The notes beneath the pieces are model-generated. The model searched no databases. It saw only the letters and a list, made by a program, of their open reading frames with translations, and was not told where the DNA came from. From an uncultured Flavobacteriaceae bacterium (GTDB taxonomy: Bacteria; Bacteroidota; Bacteroidia; Flavobacteriales; Flavobacteriaceae): a stretch of DNA of 64,000 nucleotides. A program made the translations under genes and the position numbers. The stretch is from assembly GCA_937773465.1 (NCBI GenBank), contig CALJVK010000013.1, positions 6,718 to 70,717 on the forward strand, written 5' to 3'. The first letter of the stretch is position 1. Each line of letters begins with the position of its first letter. Positions 8,112 through 17,700 of this stretch are shown in pieces.

Positions 8112-9728
8112 TTATTGATAAACTTTAACGTAATCTATTTCCATTGAATCACTAGTAAAGCTCGAATCAATATCACCTCCCATATCTCCTCCCATCGCAA
8201 AATTAAGAATAATATAAAAATCCCAATTAAATGGTAAGGCGCAAGAGTTACCGACCATATGATGCGGCTTATCATCAACATAAAAGGTTAAAGCTTCTTT
8301 AGTCCATACTAAGGAATAAACATGAAATTCATCAGCTATATTATTATAATCATATGAAACATGTGAATCCCCTTGTCCTCCATAGCCTTCCGGCTGGTGT
8401 ACTGTAGATTGTACGTTAAAACTATTTGTATGTGCATACTCTTGAATGTCTATTTCTCCACATGCAGGCCAGTCTATACTTTCATAATTAGAACCTAGTA
8501 GCCAAATTGCAGGCCAAACACCATTAGTTTTAGAGGGCATTTTAGCTTTAACATCAATTCTCCCATAAGTAAAATCTAGTTTTTTATAAGTTCTTATTCT
8601 TGCAGAAGTATAATCTCCATTAGATTTTTTAATAGCTGTAATTTTTAATTTTCCGTCTTCTACTTTAGAGTTTTCTAATAAATTAGTTGTTGATTGAGCT
8701 TCATTATTATACCATTGCTCTCTAACTTCATGTGTCCATTTATCTGGATCAATGGCACCTGTATAATCAAAATCATCAGACCAAACTAAATTAGTAAATT
8801 GATCTAAAGATGGTGTTTCAGAAACTGTTTCAGATGTTAGCCATAAATACCAAGCCACATCACTATCATCAACTGTTCTAATCAAAATATTATTTTCATC
8901 AGAACAAGCAATGGTATAATTCTGCTGACCTACATAAAATCCTATAAATCCTTTTGCTCCAAATTCAATTTTATCTAAATCGTCTTCTATTTTTACTGAG
9001 AAAGTAGTTTCGTAATTATCTAAGGGATAATTCTCAATATCTCCGTCTCCATTAGTTGGAGAAGAAGTTGTTCCAAAATCAGAATTTAAATGGACTCCCT
9101 TTCCATAAACATTGTTATTAGTTTTATGCTGATAAGTACCGTTCACATTGAAAGTAAATTCATCATCATAAAATCCAGAATCTGATTTTGAAAAAGAATA
9201 GGCTTTCCAATATGTTGGATACTGTTTATCCTCTGCTCCATTTGAAAAATGAGCATCCTGGGCAGCATTAATTTTCCAGGTTTTTGATGAATCACCAGCC
9301 AACAGCTCTAAAATAGTTGGCTCAGAAAATGGTTTAACATAAACAGTAATAGTCTTGTCAATACTTATGAAATGGTTAGTAGAAGAATAGGCTAATACTT
9401 TTATATTGTAAGTTTTTGTTCCTACATCGCTGTAAGTAAACTCAACTGCTCCAGATGCATTTTTAGAGTCCCCAGTACCAAATCTATAACTATAAGAGAC
9501 CGCATTAGTAGCAGAAGCAGAAAATTTAACAAGACCTGATCCATCTCCATTTGGGTTACTTGAATCAGAACCTTCAATAGAAATACTTACACTTAAATTT
9601 GTAGGAATAATTTCACTAGGAGGGTCTACGGGTCCACCATTTCCTCCTACTTCCTCGGTCCCAGACGAGCAGCTCAAAAATAAAATAAAAACAAATGGAA
9701 GTAAATTAAAAAAAGATCTATTTAGCAT
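8112..9728 (-). CDS. GH16 laminarinase lipoprotein with PKD and accessory domain
   Basis: The protein has about 538 residues from the ATG at 9728. An in-frame TTG at 9761 would put the start inside a terminator hairpin, so I reject it. The signal peptide ends in 'ILFLSCSS' (lipobox). A PKD domain covers roughly residues 40-135. An accessory domain (about 140-305) resembles one in the next lipoprotein upstream. The C-terminal beta-jelly-roll GH16 domain carries 'GEIDIQEY', where the first Glu (E425) is the expected nucleophile and the last (E430) the acid/base. GH16 enzymes of this type hydrolyse beta-1,3-glucan internally. The lipid anchor suggests the cell surface. It lies directly before the GH5 gene in the operon. 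Confidence 0.9.
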   Translation of the reverse strand: MLNRSFFNLLPFVFILFLSCSSGTEEVGGNGGPVDPPSEIIPTNLSVSISIEGSDSSNPNGDGSGLVKFSASATNAVSYSYRFGTGDSKNASGAVEFTYSDVGTKTYNIKVLAYSSTNHFISIDKTITVYVKPFSEPTILELLAGDSSKTWKINAAQDAHFSNGAEDKQYPTYWKAYSFSKSDSGFYDDEFTFNVNGTYQHKTNNNVYGKGVHLNSDFGTTSSPTNGDGDIENYPLDNYETTFSVKIEDDLDKIEFGAKGFIGFYVGQQNYTIACSDENNILIRTVDDSDVAWYLWLTSETVSETPSLDQFTNLVWSDDFDYTGAIDPDKWTHEVREQWYNNEAQSTTNLLENSKVEDGKLKITAIKKSNGDYTSARIRTYKKLDFTYGRIDVKAKMPSKTNGVWPAIWLLGSNYESIDWPACGEIDIQEYAHTNSFNVQSTVHQPEGYGGQGDSHVSYDYNNIADEFHVYSLVWTKEALTFYVDDKPHHMVGNSCALPFNWDFYIILNFAMGGDMGGDIDSSFTSDSMEIDYVKVYQ

Positions 9729-9750
9729 TTTTAAAAATAAATTAAAAAAA

Positions 9751-9782
9751 AACCTGAACAAAATTAATTATTCAGGTTTTTT
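9751..9782 (-). terminator. Intrinsic terminator between the PKD lipoprotein and GH16 genes
   Basis: An 8-bp perfect stem, AACCTGAA pairing with TTCAGGTT, encloses a 12-base loop. On the minus strand it is followed by a run of T. It lies 15 bp past the stop of the gene at 9797 and 23 bp before the GH16 ATG. It would therefore reduce read-through from the susCD transcript into the two enzyme genes. Confidence 0.7.
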
Positions 9783-9796
9783 AGAATTAAACAAAA

Positions 9797-10702
9797 TTAT
9801 TCTCTATTAGTCAGTGTCCAAAACCATGCATTATTTTCATGAGCATAATAGTTCTTTAGTGACATTGTATTATCAACAGATCTATCTGAAATTTCATATG
9901 CATGAGAGCTAGTGTAAAAGCCTACAAATCCTAAACCACTAAAATTTATAGTTTCTACTCCACCAGGTGCAGTAATATACCAAGTTCCAGATAATTTATC
10001 AACATCATCTTGAGTAACAGGGAAATTTTCAATATCATCATTTCCATCAGGAGTTTGATCTCTAAATCCACCAAAATCTGTAGATAAAGCGTGTCCCTTT
10101 CCAAAAATTTCAGAATTAGCACCTACATTAAATGTAAATGTTCCATCTGCATTAAATTTGTATGTGTCGTCACTCATTCCAGTTGTAGACTTATCTCCAG
10201 GACCTGCAGTCCACCATACTCCAGAAGAATCGCCATATCCTCCAACTCCCATGTGACCACCATCTTCAATTGGCACTCTCCATGTTCCTGATGTTAACTT
10301 AGCGATTAATGCAGCAGGCGGGTTATAAGTAGATAATACCTCTACATTTGTTGCTGCATCAGAAGATGAACCACCAGATCCAATTGCAACAGCACTTACA
10401 GTATAAGTATTAAGTCCCAAGTTGCTAAAAGCATAAGTTGTTTTTCCAGATGGCACCATTCTTTCAACACCATTTTGGATAAATTTCCATGTAATAACGT
10501 CTGTTCCAGTAGCTGTAAAGTGAACAACTCCAGTTCCATCTCCGTTAGGATTATCAGCATCAGCTCCTACTATTTCAGCTGTAATACTAATTGCACTTGG
10601 AGCTTTTATTGCTCCAAGAGTATATTCTTCCTTTTCACAGCCAATAAATACAAGGACTGTAAAAGTGAAAATTGTTTTAAGTAATAAATTAATATTTTTC
10701 AT
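9797..10702 (-). CDS. PKD-domain glycan-binding lipoprotein (SusE-position)
   Basis: The 301-residue lipoprotein has a signal peptide ending in 'LVFIGCEKEE'. A PKD-like domain lies at about residues 30-125, introduced by 'DADNPNGDGTGVVHFTATGT', which closely parallels the GH16 protein's own PKD start. The rest (about 130-301) is a domain with landmarks 'IFGKGHALSTDFG', 'DIENFP' and 'GLGFVGFYTSS' that match the middle of the GH16 enzyme. No catalytic glutamate motif is present. Its position after susCD and the repeat lipoprotein suggests a surface glycan-binding protein. That role is inferred from position and the shared domain. A terminator follows the gene. Confidence 0.7.
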   Translation of the reverse strand: MKNINLLLKTIFTFTVLVFIGCEKEEYTLGAIKAPSAISITAEIVGADADNPNGDGTGVVHFTATGTDVITWKFIQNGVERMVPSGKTTYAFSNLGLNTYTVSAVAIGSGGSSSDAATNVEVLSTYNPPAALIAKLTSGTWRVPIEDGGHMGVGGYGDSSGVWWTAGPGDKSTTGMSDDTYKFNADGTFTFNVGANSEIFGKGHALSTDFGGFRDQTPDGNDDIENFPVTQDDVDKLSGTWYITAPGGVETINFSGLGFVGFYTSSHAYEISDRSVDNTMSLKNYYAHENNAWFWTLTNRE

Positions 10703-10722
10703 TGTTTATTTTTTAAAATTTA

Positions 10723-12151
10723 TTAGTTCTTTATTATATCGTCTAAGTGATAAACACCTGGTGTTGCAGATCCGCCATCAATAAAGAATACTAATTTTTT
10801 GAAATCAGCAGTTCCGTCCCACTCCGCGCCAGGGTTTGGCCAAGCTTGAGCTCCTACAGTTGACATATCAAATGTCACAGTATTCCACCCAGCACCTTGG
10901 AAATCTTGAGATAACTCAATATACTCATTTGCTCCACTTTGCTCTAACTTCATCATAAGTTTATGCGCAGCATCGTCTGGCGAATAAATTTTAACAGTAA
11001 ATGAATTAGTAGCATCTTTAACTATACTAATTGGCGAATCTAAAATTAGTTCCGCAGTTTCCCAGTCGTTTCCTCCATTAGTTACTTTTCCTGTAGCATT
11101 AGTTGCATCGTCAGGATCAGTAGAGAATTCGAAACCAGCTCCACCTACTCCTTTGAAAGGAATAGAAGTACTGAAGTCGATTGGTAAACCAACAGCTGGC
11201 CTTTTTTCAATATTATCAAAATGATAAACACCAGGCGTTGCAGATCCACCGTCTACAAAAAATACTAGTTTTTTGAAATCAGCTGTTCCATCCCATTCAG
11301 CACCGGGATTTGGCCATGCTTGAGCAGTAACAGTAGACATATCAAAATGAACTGTATTCCATCCTGCACCTTGGAAAGGAACAGATAATTCAATATACTC
11401 ATTAGCTCCACTTTGCTCTAGCTTCATCATTAATGCATGTGCTGCATCATCAGGAGAATGTATGTTAACAAAGAAGCTGTTATCAGCACCACTTACTATA
11501 CTAATTGGTCTTTCTACTATTAGTTCAGCAGTTTCCCAGTCATTACCTCCATTTGTAAGCTTACCAGTGTTATTGGTAGCATCATCTGGATCAGTAGACA
11601 TTTCAAAAGCAGCTCCACCAACACCTTTAAAAGGAATTGCTGGATCATTAAAGTAAATAGGTAACCCGTACAATTGACTGTTTAAAGCAACATCATCAAG
11701 GTGATAAACACCAGGAGTTGAAGATCCACCATCAATAAAGAATACTAACTTTTTGAAATCAGCATTACCATCCCATGCAGCACCAGGATTTGGCCATGCT
11801 TGAGCAGTAATAGTTGAAAAATCAAAATTAACTGTATTCCATCCTTTACCTTTAAAAGGTTGAGATAATTCAATGAACTCGTTATCTCCACTTTGCTCTA
11901 ATTTCATCATTAAAGCGTGATCAGCATCATCTGGAGAATAAATTCTAACAGAATATTTGTTGTCACCACCAGATGTGATACTAATTGGCACATCTAACAT
12001 TATTTCTGCAGTTTCCCAATCGTTTCCACCATTAGTAACCTTAGCAGTATTATTTGAAGAATCGTCAGGATCAGTAGATAGTTCAACAGAAGCACCACCA
12101 ACACCAGCAAATTTTTCTTCTTGATCAAATCTTATAGGAAGTTTAACTTCA
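10723..12151 (-). repeat. Three tandem repeats of about 480 bp within the glycan-binding lipoprotein
   Basis: The units run approximately 12151-11668, 11667-11189 and 11188-10723. Each encodes a domain starting 'LPI.F' and ending in a 'GVYHLDD/FDN' segment. Units 2 and 3 are nearly identical over long stretches; unit 1 is more diverged. This suggests successive duplications from the N-terminal side. Confidence 0.85.
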
Positions 12152-12345
12152 GAAGCTTTATAAAAATATACATTATCAATAAAAACTGAACCAGCAGCCC
12201 AAGGGGTACCAACGTATTTTAATTGATCGATAGCGGTTACTGCTTGTCCTAAGTCAGTGTATGAAGATAAAGGGATATCAATACTAGTCCACTCATCTTT
12301 TGTAAGATCAACAACAATTGGTGTTTCTTGTGGAATAGCAGTTTG
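10723..12345 (-). CDS. Triple-repeat glycan-binding lipoprotein, C-terminal piece
   Basis: This piece continues the PKD lipoprotein that starts at 13258, after a frameshift around 12335-12345. It begins with the end of a first jelly-roll-like domain ('ETPIVVDLTKDEWTSIDIPL', '...GSVFIDNVYFY'). Three tandem domains of about 155-160 residues follow. Each has the landmarks 'GVGGA', 'STDPDD', 'TNGGNDWETAE', 'LMMKLEQSG', 'GWNTV', 'AQAWPNPGA' and 'DFKKLVFF'. The folds look like beta-sandwich carbohydrate-binding modules with a conserved aromatic set (W in NDWETAE, W in QAWPNPG). Multivalent binding to surface glucan is a reasonable inference. No enzyme motif is visible. Confidence 0.72.
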   Translation of the reverse strand, partial: QTAIPQETPIVVDLTKDEWTSIDIPLSSYTDLGQAVTAIDQLKYVGTPWAAGSVFIDNVYFYKASEVKLPIRFDQEEKFAGVGGASVELSTDPDDSSNNTAKVTNGGNDWETAEIMLDVPISITSGGDNKYSVRIYSPDDADHALMMKLEQSGDNEFIELSQPFKGKGWNTVNFDFSTITAQAWPNPGAAWDGNADFKKLVFFIDGGSSTPGVYHLDDVALNSQLYGLPIYFNDPAIPFKGVGGAAFEMSTDPDDATNNTGKLTNGGNDWETAELIVERPISIVSGADNSFFVNIHSPDDAAHALMMKLEQSGANEYIELSVPFQGAGWNTVHFDMSTVTAQAWPNPGAEWDGTADFKKLVFFVDGGSATPGVYHFDNIEKRPAVGLPIDFSTSIPFKGVGGAGFEFSTDPDDATNATGKVTNGGNDWETAELILDSPISIVKDATNSFTVKIYSPDDAAHKLMMKLEQSGANEYIELSQDFQGAGWNTVTFDMSTVGAQAWPNPGAEWDGTADFKKLVFFIDGGSATPGVYHLDDIIKN

Positions 12346-13258
12346 AATTAATTGAAAGTTCAACTTTATCCACATCAGCAGTCCAAACGTCCATATGAAC
12401 ATATTCCATTCCTGAAAGATCAACAGCATCAAACTGATTACCTTGGTAACTTAAGTTTACATATTGTAACATTTTATCACCGTTTAAATCAAATTCAGCC
12501 CAGCTACTTCCTTGTCCACCTTGTCCCCAGTCTGGGAATCCGTTAAAGTTTGTAACAGCTTGAGCAGCATATGAGGAACTGTAAACAGAAATAACAGACG
12601 AAGAAGGTCTGTCTTTAGGAGTCGGAGCTGAAGCAACAGGTTGCATAAGCGCAGTAACCTCAAAATCTTGAGACATACTTGTTGTTTCTATAGCACCACC
12701 TTTAGCAGTTACAGTAACTGAGTAAGTTCCAGCAGCATCGTATTTAAAAGATGCCGTTTCTCCAATGTTTGCACTAACAGCTTCAGCACCATCTTGTCCA
12801 GGTGCAAAATCAAAGCTAGTTGCATAATCAGCTGTAGCTACAACATCAACTTGTCTTGAAATAGTAGTACTATTAGTAATTGCAACTACTAAATTCTGAG
12901 GAGCTTTAAATGATACCATCAGTTCAACTGATGCAGCAGTTTTTAAATTACCTAAACCAATTGCAGTTATACCAATTGAATGAGTGCCTTCTGTAAAAGT
13001 GTGCTTTGCATGTTTTCCTGCAGCGATACCTGTAGCTACTTCGCTACCGTCACCAAAATCAACATCAAATTTTACAGCACCAACCGCAGTTGGGGTTATA
13101 GTCACAAGACCAGTATTGTCTTGAGTAATATTAAAAGTCGCATTTACGTTTGAAGGAGCTACTATTCCAAAGTCAGTTTCCTCTAGAAAGTCTTCCTTAC
13201 AGCTTACAAACGCCGTAAAAACGAAAAGTAAAGTAAAAAATTTATTTATTGTTTTCAT
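12308..13258 (-). CDS. PKD glycan-binding lipoprotein, N-terminal piece
   Basis: The signal peptide ends in 'FTAFVSCKED' (lipobox near residue 20). Two PKD/Ig-like domains follow (about residues 35-118 and 120-205; 'FDVDFGDGSEVATG', 'FKYDAAGTYSVTVTAKG'). Next comes the start of a carbohydrate-binding-like domain ('FPDWGQGGQGSSWAEFDLNG'). The frame runs into a stop at 12308 after a one-base slip near 12335-12345, where the sequence continues as the piece 10723-12345. The full protein would be about 845 residues. It sits 19 bp from susD, the usual place for a surface glycan-binding protein, and probably hands oligosaccharides to SusCD. Confidence 0.72.
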   Translation of the reverse strand: MKTINKFFTLLFVFTAFVSCKEDFLEETDFGIVAPSNVNATFNITQDNTGLVTITPTAVGAVKFDVDFGDGSEVATGIAAGKHAKHTFTEGTHSIGITAIGLGNLKTAASVELMVSFKAPQNLVVAITNSTTISRQVDVVATADYATSFDFAPGQDGAEAVSANIGETASFKYDAAGTYSVTVTAKGGAIETTSMSQDFEVTALMQPVASAPTPKDRPSSSVISVYSSSYAAQAVTNFNGFPDWGQGGQGSSWAEFDLNGDKMLQYVNLSYQGNQFDAVDLSGMEYVHMDVWTADVDKVELSINSNCYSTRNTNCC

Positions 13259-13277
13259 ATTTATATAATATTATATG

Positions 13278-14744
13278 TTAGTATCCAGCATTTTGAGTTA
13301 ATCCTGAAATATCAATTTCCGTTTGTGGAATTGGAAAAACCTCGTGTTTTCCAGAAACAAAACCTGAGATTTTAGTTGAAGCTTCACCTGTTCTAACTAA
13401 ATCAAAAAATCTATGTCCTTCCATTGCAAATTCTAATCTTCTTTCATCCCATATCTCTTGAGTTAGAGTACCTCCAGTCGAACTTGAAGCTTGAGAGGTA
13501 TTTCCATATGCTCTAGCTCTAACTTGATTAAGATAATTTAAAGCTTTAGCGTCATCAGCACTTGTTTTTCTATTATTAGCTTCAGCTGCCATTAGCAATA
13601 CATCAGCATATCTAATTGCTCTAAAGTTATTTTCATAATTTAATTCCCCCTGAGCAGCAGTTGATCCAGATCTTGGAATATATTTATGATTAAAATATCC
13701 TGTATGCTCATAACCTTCAGCATATTCAGCACCTGTACTATTAGCCCAGGCAACAATATCTAATATTGCAACATCTCTTCTAGAATCCCCAGCACCATAT
13801 GCATCGTAAAGGTTTTGAGTTGGAACATTAAAACTCCATCCTGAAGAATAAGTTCCTCCATTATATCCTCTAGGTCCATGATGAATTATAGCAAAACTAC
13901 CTTCTGAACCTTGAGGGAATCCCCAATCAAACCAGTTTGAATTTTTTGAATGTTGTACTTCAAAAACTGATCCTGATCCATTTTCACCAGAATTAAGGAA
14001 AATACTTTGAAAATCAGAGGGTAAAGAATATAAACCAACTAAAGGTTCTAGTATACTTGCAGCCTCATCAAATTTATTTTGGTATAAATAAACTTTACCT
14101 AGTAAAGCATGTGCAGTAAAGGCAGTAGCTCTTCCATTTAAACTTTTTGCAGCAGGTAAAGCAGCAATTGCAGCTTGAAGATCAGCTTCTATTTGAGCGT
14201 ATACTTCAGATGCTGATGCTCTTGTAAGAGTTGCAGAATCTTCAGCAGCTAATCTTGATTCAGTAAATACAGGAACTCCACCAAATAATTTTACTAACTC
14301 AAAATAATAGTAAGCTCTTAAGAAATGAACCTCACCATATAACTCAGCTTTTCTAGTGAAATCAACTTTGTCTTTATTTTCAACTAAATAATTAGCTCTA
14401 TTAATTCCTTCATACATCCACTTCCAAGTTGATTCTAATTGATCATTAACAGGTGTGTGGATCATGTCATCAATTTTTTGTAAACCGATAACGTCAGTTG
14501 CACTTTCTCCACCACAATATGAATTTCCAGAGGCCATATCTCCAATCATTACTGTATAGATGTTCCATTGAAGAGGATCATAAGTTCCAACTAAAGCCGC
14601 TTCGTAATCAGAAGCTTTTTTAAAATAATCAGAAGCAACAATTGTGTATCCTTCCGATGCTTCATAGTCAACATAATCTTCACAGGCTACAAAACCTACT
14701 GAAATAAAGACTAATAAAATGTATTTAAATAATTTATTTTTCAT
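13278..14744 (-). CDS. susD: SusD/RagB-family outer-membrane glycan-binding lipoprotein
   Basis: The protein has 488 residues and a lipoprotein signal ending in 'VGFVACEDY'. Its N-terminal TPR-rich half has the typical 'EVHFLRAYYYFELVKLFGGV' segment (about residues 140-159). Near the C-terminus 'RYADVLLMAAEA' and 'IWDERRLEFAMEGHRFFDLV' are hallmarks of SusD/RagB. SusD forms the lid over the SusC channel and captures oligosaccharide at the cell surface. The gene follows susC by 11 bp and is certainly in the same operon. Nearby GH16 and GH5 enzymes suggest a beta-glucan substrate. Confidence 0.95.
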   Translation of the reverse strand: MKNKLFKYILLVFISVGFVACEDYVDYEASEGYTIVASDYFKKASDYEAALVGTYDPLQWNIYTVMIGDMASGNSYCGGESATDVIGLQKIDDMIHTPVNDQLESTWKWMYEGINRANYLVENKDKVDFTRKAELYGEVHFLRAYYYFELVKLFGGVPVFTESRLAAEDSATLTRASASEVYAQIEADLQAAIAALPAAKSLNGRATAFTAHALLGKVYLYQNKFDEAASILEPLVGLYSLPSDFQSIFLNSGENGSGSVFEVQHSKNSNWFDWGFPQGSEGSFAIIHHGPRGYNGGTYSSGWSFNVPTQNLYDAYGAGDSRRDVAILDIVAWANSTGAEYAEGYEHTGYFNHKYIPRSGSTAAQGELNYENNFRAIRYADVLLMAAEANNRKTSADDAKALNYLNQVRARAYGNTSQASSSTGGTLTQEIWDERRLEFAMEGHRFFDLVRTGEASTKISGFVSGKHEVFPIPQTEIDISGLTQNAGY

Positions 14745-14755
14745 GTGATATATTT

Positions 14756-17700
14756 TTAAAATTTAAGTTTTACTCCAAGTGAAAATGTTCTAGGAGACGG
14801 GTATGTTCCTCTATCTACACCAGTGTCAAGAACAGGTCCTCCACCGTTAGATATTTCTGGATCGTAACCAGTGTAATCAGTAAACGTGAATGCGTTTTTT
14901 GCAGTAGCATACACTCTTACATCAGTAAAAGCACTGTCACTTCCTAGGTTAAAGTTATAACCTAACTGAATGTTTTTGATTTTAACAAAACTACCATCCT
15001 CAACATATCTATCAGATGCTCTACTGTTATCATTAGCGTCAATAAAACTATATCTAGGTTCAGTGTTACTTGTTCCTGGACCAGTCCATCTGTTTAGTAC
15101 AGAAGCAAACTTGTTAGTGTAGTTAAGACCTCTTTCGTATCCTCTAAAAATATCGTTTCCAACAGAAGCATAAGTAAATACTGATAAATCGAAATTAGAA
15201 ACATTTAAATTAAAGTTCCATCCTAAAGTAAAGTCAGGGAATGGATCTCCAATTTTAGTTCTATCCTCAGCATCAATTTTACCATTTCCATCAACATCAA
15301 CGAATCTTATATCACCAGGTTGTGCATTACTTTGAGTTGCATGAGCATCAACATCAGCTTGTGTTTGGAAAATTCCATTTGTTTTGTATCCCCAGAAAAT
15401 TCCCGGAGACTCACCTTGTCTAAATTGAGTTAAATTAGTGAAAGGAATTCCGTAACCACTTCCCCAAATGTATTTATCACCATTTGCAATTTCTTCAACT
15501 AAATTTTCTGCAGCTGTAAAATTAAATGTTGTACTGAAACTTACATTTTTTGCAATTTCATCTCCGTATGAAAGGCTAATTTCATATCCTTTAGTTTCCG
15601 TTTTACCAATATTAGCAACTGGATAAGCAGGAATACCTAAGTAAAGAGACAGTGTTGGACTAAACAAAAGATCATCCACAGTCTTCATGAAATAATCTGC
15701 AGTTAAACTTAATTTAGAATCAAACATTCTTAAATCAACACCAACGTTTGCTTGGATTTGATTTTCCCAAGAAACATCATTATTTGGAATACCTAATAAT
15801 GTAGATCCGTTAACAATCTGACCATCAAAAGTATATTTTGGGAAAGTAGAGATTGTACCAAACTGAGGGCTTGCATTGTCATTACCTACAGTTCCATAAC
15901 TAGCTCTTACCTTTAAAAAATCAACAACTGAAGAATTAAAGAAATCTTCATTTGAAGCAACCCATCCAACTGATGCAGAAGGGAAAATAGCAAACTTGTT
16001 GTTTTTACCAAAGCTTGTAGATCCATCTCTTCTAACAGTTAAAGAAGCTAAATATTTTTCATTAAAGTCATATTCAACTCTTCCCATTAAAGAAACGCTT
16101 CTACTAACACCTTGCCAAGAACCAGTTGATTGATCTTCGATTCCACCAGAAGCAGAACTTAAATCAGCATATGTCCACGAATTAAATGGAACATCGACAT
16201 TACCACCAGATAAACCATTGTAAGTGCTTTTTCCTATAGTGAAACCAGCAAAAATGTTAAAGTTGTGCACGTTATCAATTGAGAAATCATAGTTACCAAA
16301 TAATTCATAAGTATAATTGAACCAATTTTGTTTTTGTTCAGAAACTCTATTATGATCGTCTTCAGTTCTTGGTGTTAAATCAGCATTTGCATTAGTTCTG
16401 TTGTGACCAACTCCATAAAATTGCAATGGAGTAAAGCCTTTAGACTGTTGCCAAATACTAGAGTAACCTAACCTTGAAGTGATTTTAAGATTATCTAACA
16501 TTTGATACTGTAATTCAATTTTACCAATTAATTTATCAGTTTTATTATCACCGTAAGAATTAGCAACTCCGGCAAGTGGATTTATAACCTCTTGCGTAAT
16601 TGTGCTACTCATTCCATAAGCTCCATCAACCATTGGAGAGACAGAGGGATCAAAATTTAAAGCATTAAAAATTTGATTTCCACCATTTCCATTTCCTTGA
16701 AGATTTGAATATTTAGTATTGAAAAGAACTTTAACATCATCTGTTAAATCAGTTGTGAAATTAGCTGTTAAAGTAGATCTGTCATAAAAATCTTTATCAC
16801 CACCAGCAGCTACACCTTCTTGAGCTAAATAACTAGCTGATAAAAAGTAGGTAGTGGTATCAGAACCTCCAGATGCTGAAATTGAGGTATTTGAAATTGG
16901 AGCAGAATCAAATAATTCAGCTTGCCAGTTAGTACCAACCCCAAGAGCAGATGGATTAGTAAATAGCAAAGAACCTCCTGATGTAACACTTCCTTCATTT
17001 AAAATGGCACCATATTGTGCTGCATTTAAAACATCAATGTAGTTTTCAACTTCTTGAAAACCAAAAGAAGAATCCAAAGTAAATTGAGTTTCCTGATTTT
17101 TCTTTCCAGATTTTGTAGTTATAACAATAACTCCATTACCACCTCTAACACCATATAATGCAGTAGTGGATGCATCTTTTAATACAGATATACTTTCTAT
17201 GTCAGATGCACTTAAAGCATCAACATCGTAAAGACTTGAATTAATTCCGTCAATAACCACAAGTGGGTCTGTACCAGAAAAAGAAGTAATACCTCTTATC
17301 AAAACAGATGGTTTTCCACCTGGGTTAGGTGCTGAAATTACATTTAAACCAGACTGACCCTGAAGAGCATCTTCAATACGAGTTGGTTTTAATTTTTCAA
17401 CATCCTCGCTAGAGACTGTAGTAACAGCTCCAGATATATTAGATGCCTTTTGAGTACTGTACCCTACAAGAATGACCTCATCTAAAGCTTCAACGTCTTC
17501 TTCTAAAGATACGCTAATGTTAAACGAGCTTCCTACTTGAACTTCTTGAGTTACATAACCAATGTAAGAAAATTGAATTACGTCACCAGATGAAACACCA
17601 GACAAACTAAAATTTCCGTCAAAGTCTGAAGTCGTACCATTCTGGGTACCTTTAATAACAACACTTACACCAGGCAAAGGACCATCAGTAGATGAATCCG

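Noticed and set aside
9729..9761. Longer GH16 start at TTG 9761
   Set aside because: It would begin inside the intrinsic terminator and add residues before a normal lipoprotein signal; ATG 9728 is better.
10723..12151. CRISPR or mobile repeat array
   Set aside because: The repeats are about 480 bp, in frame and coding, with no spacers; they are protein domain duplications.
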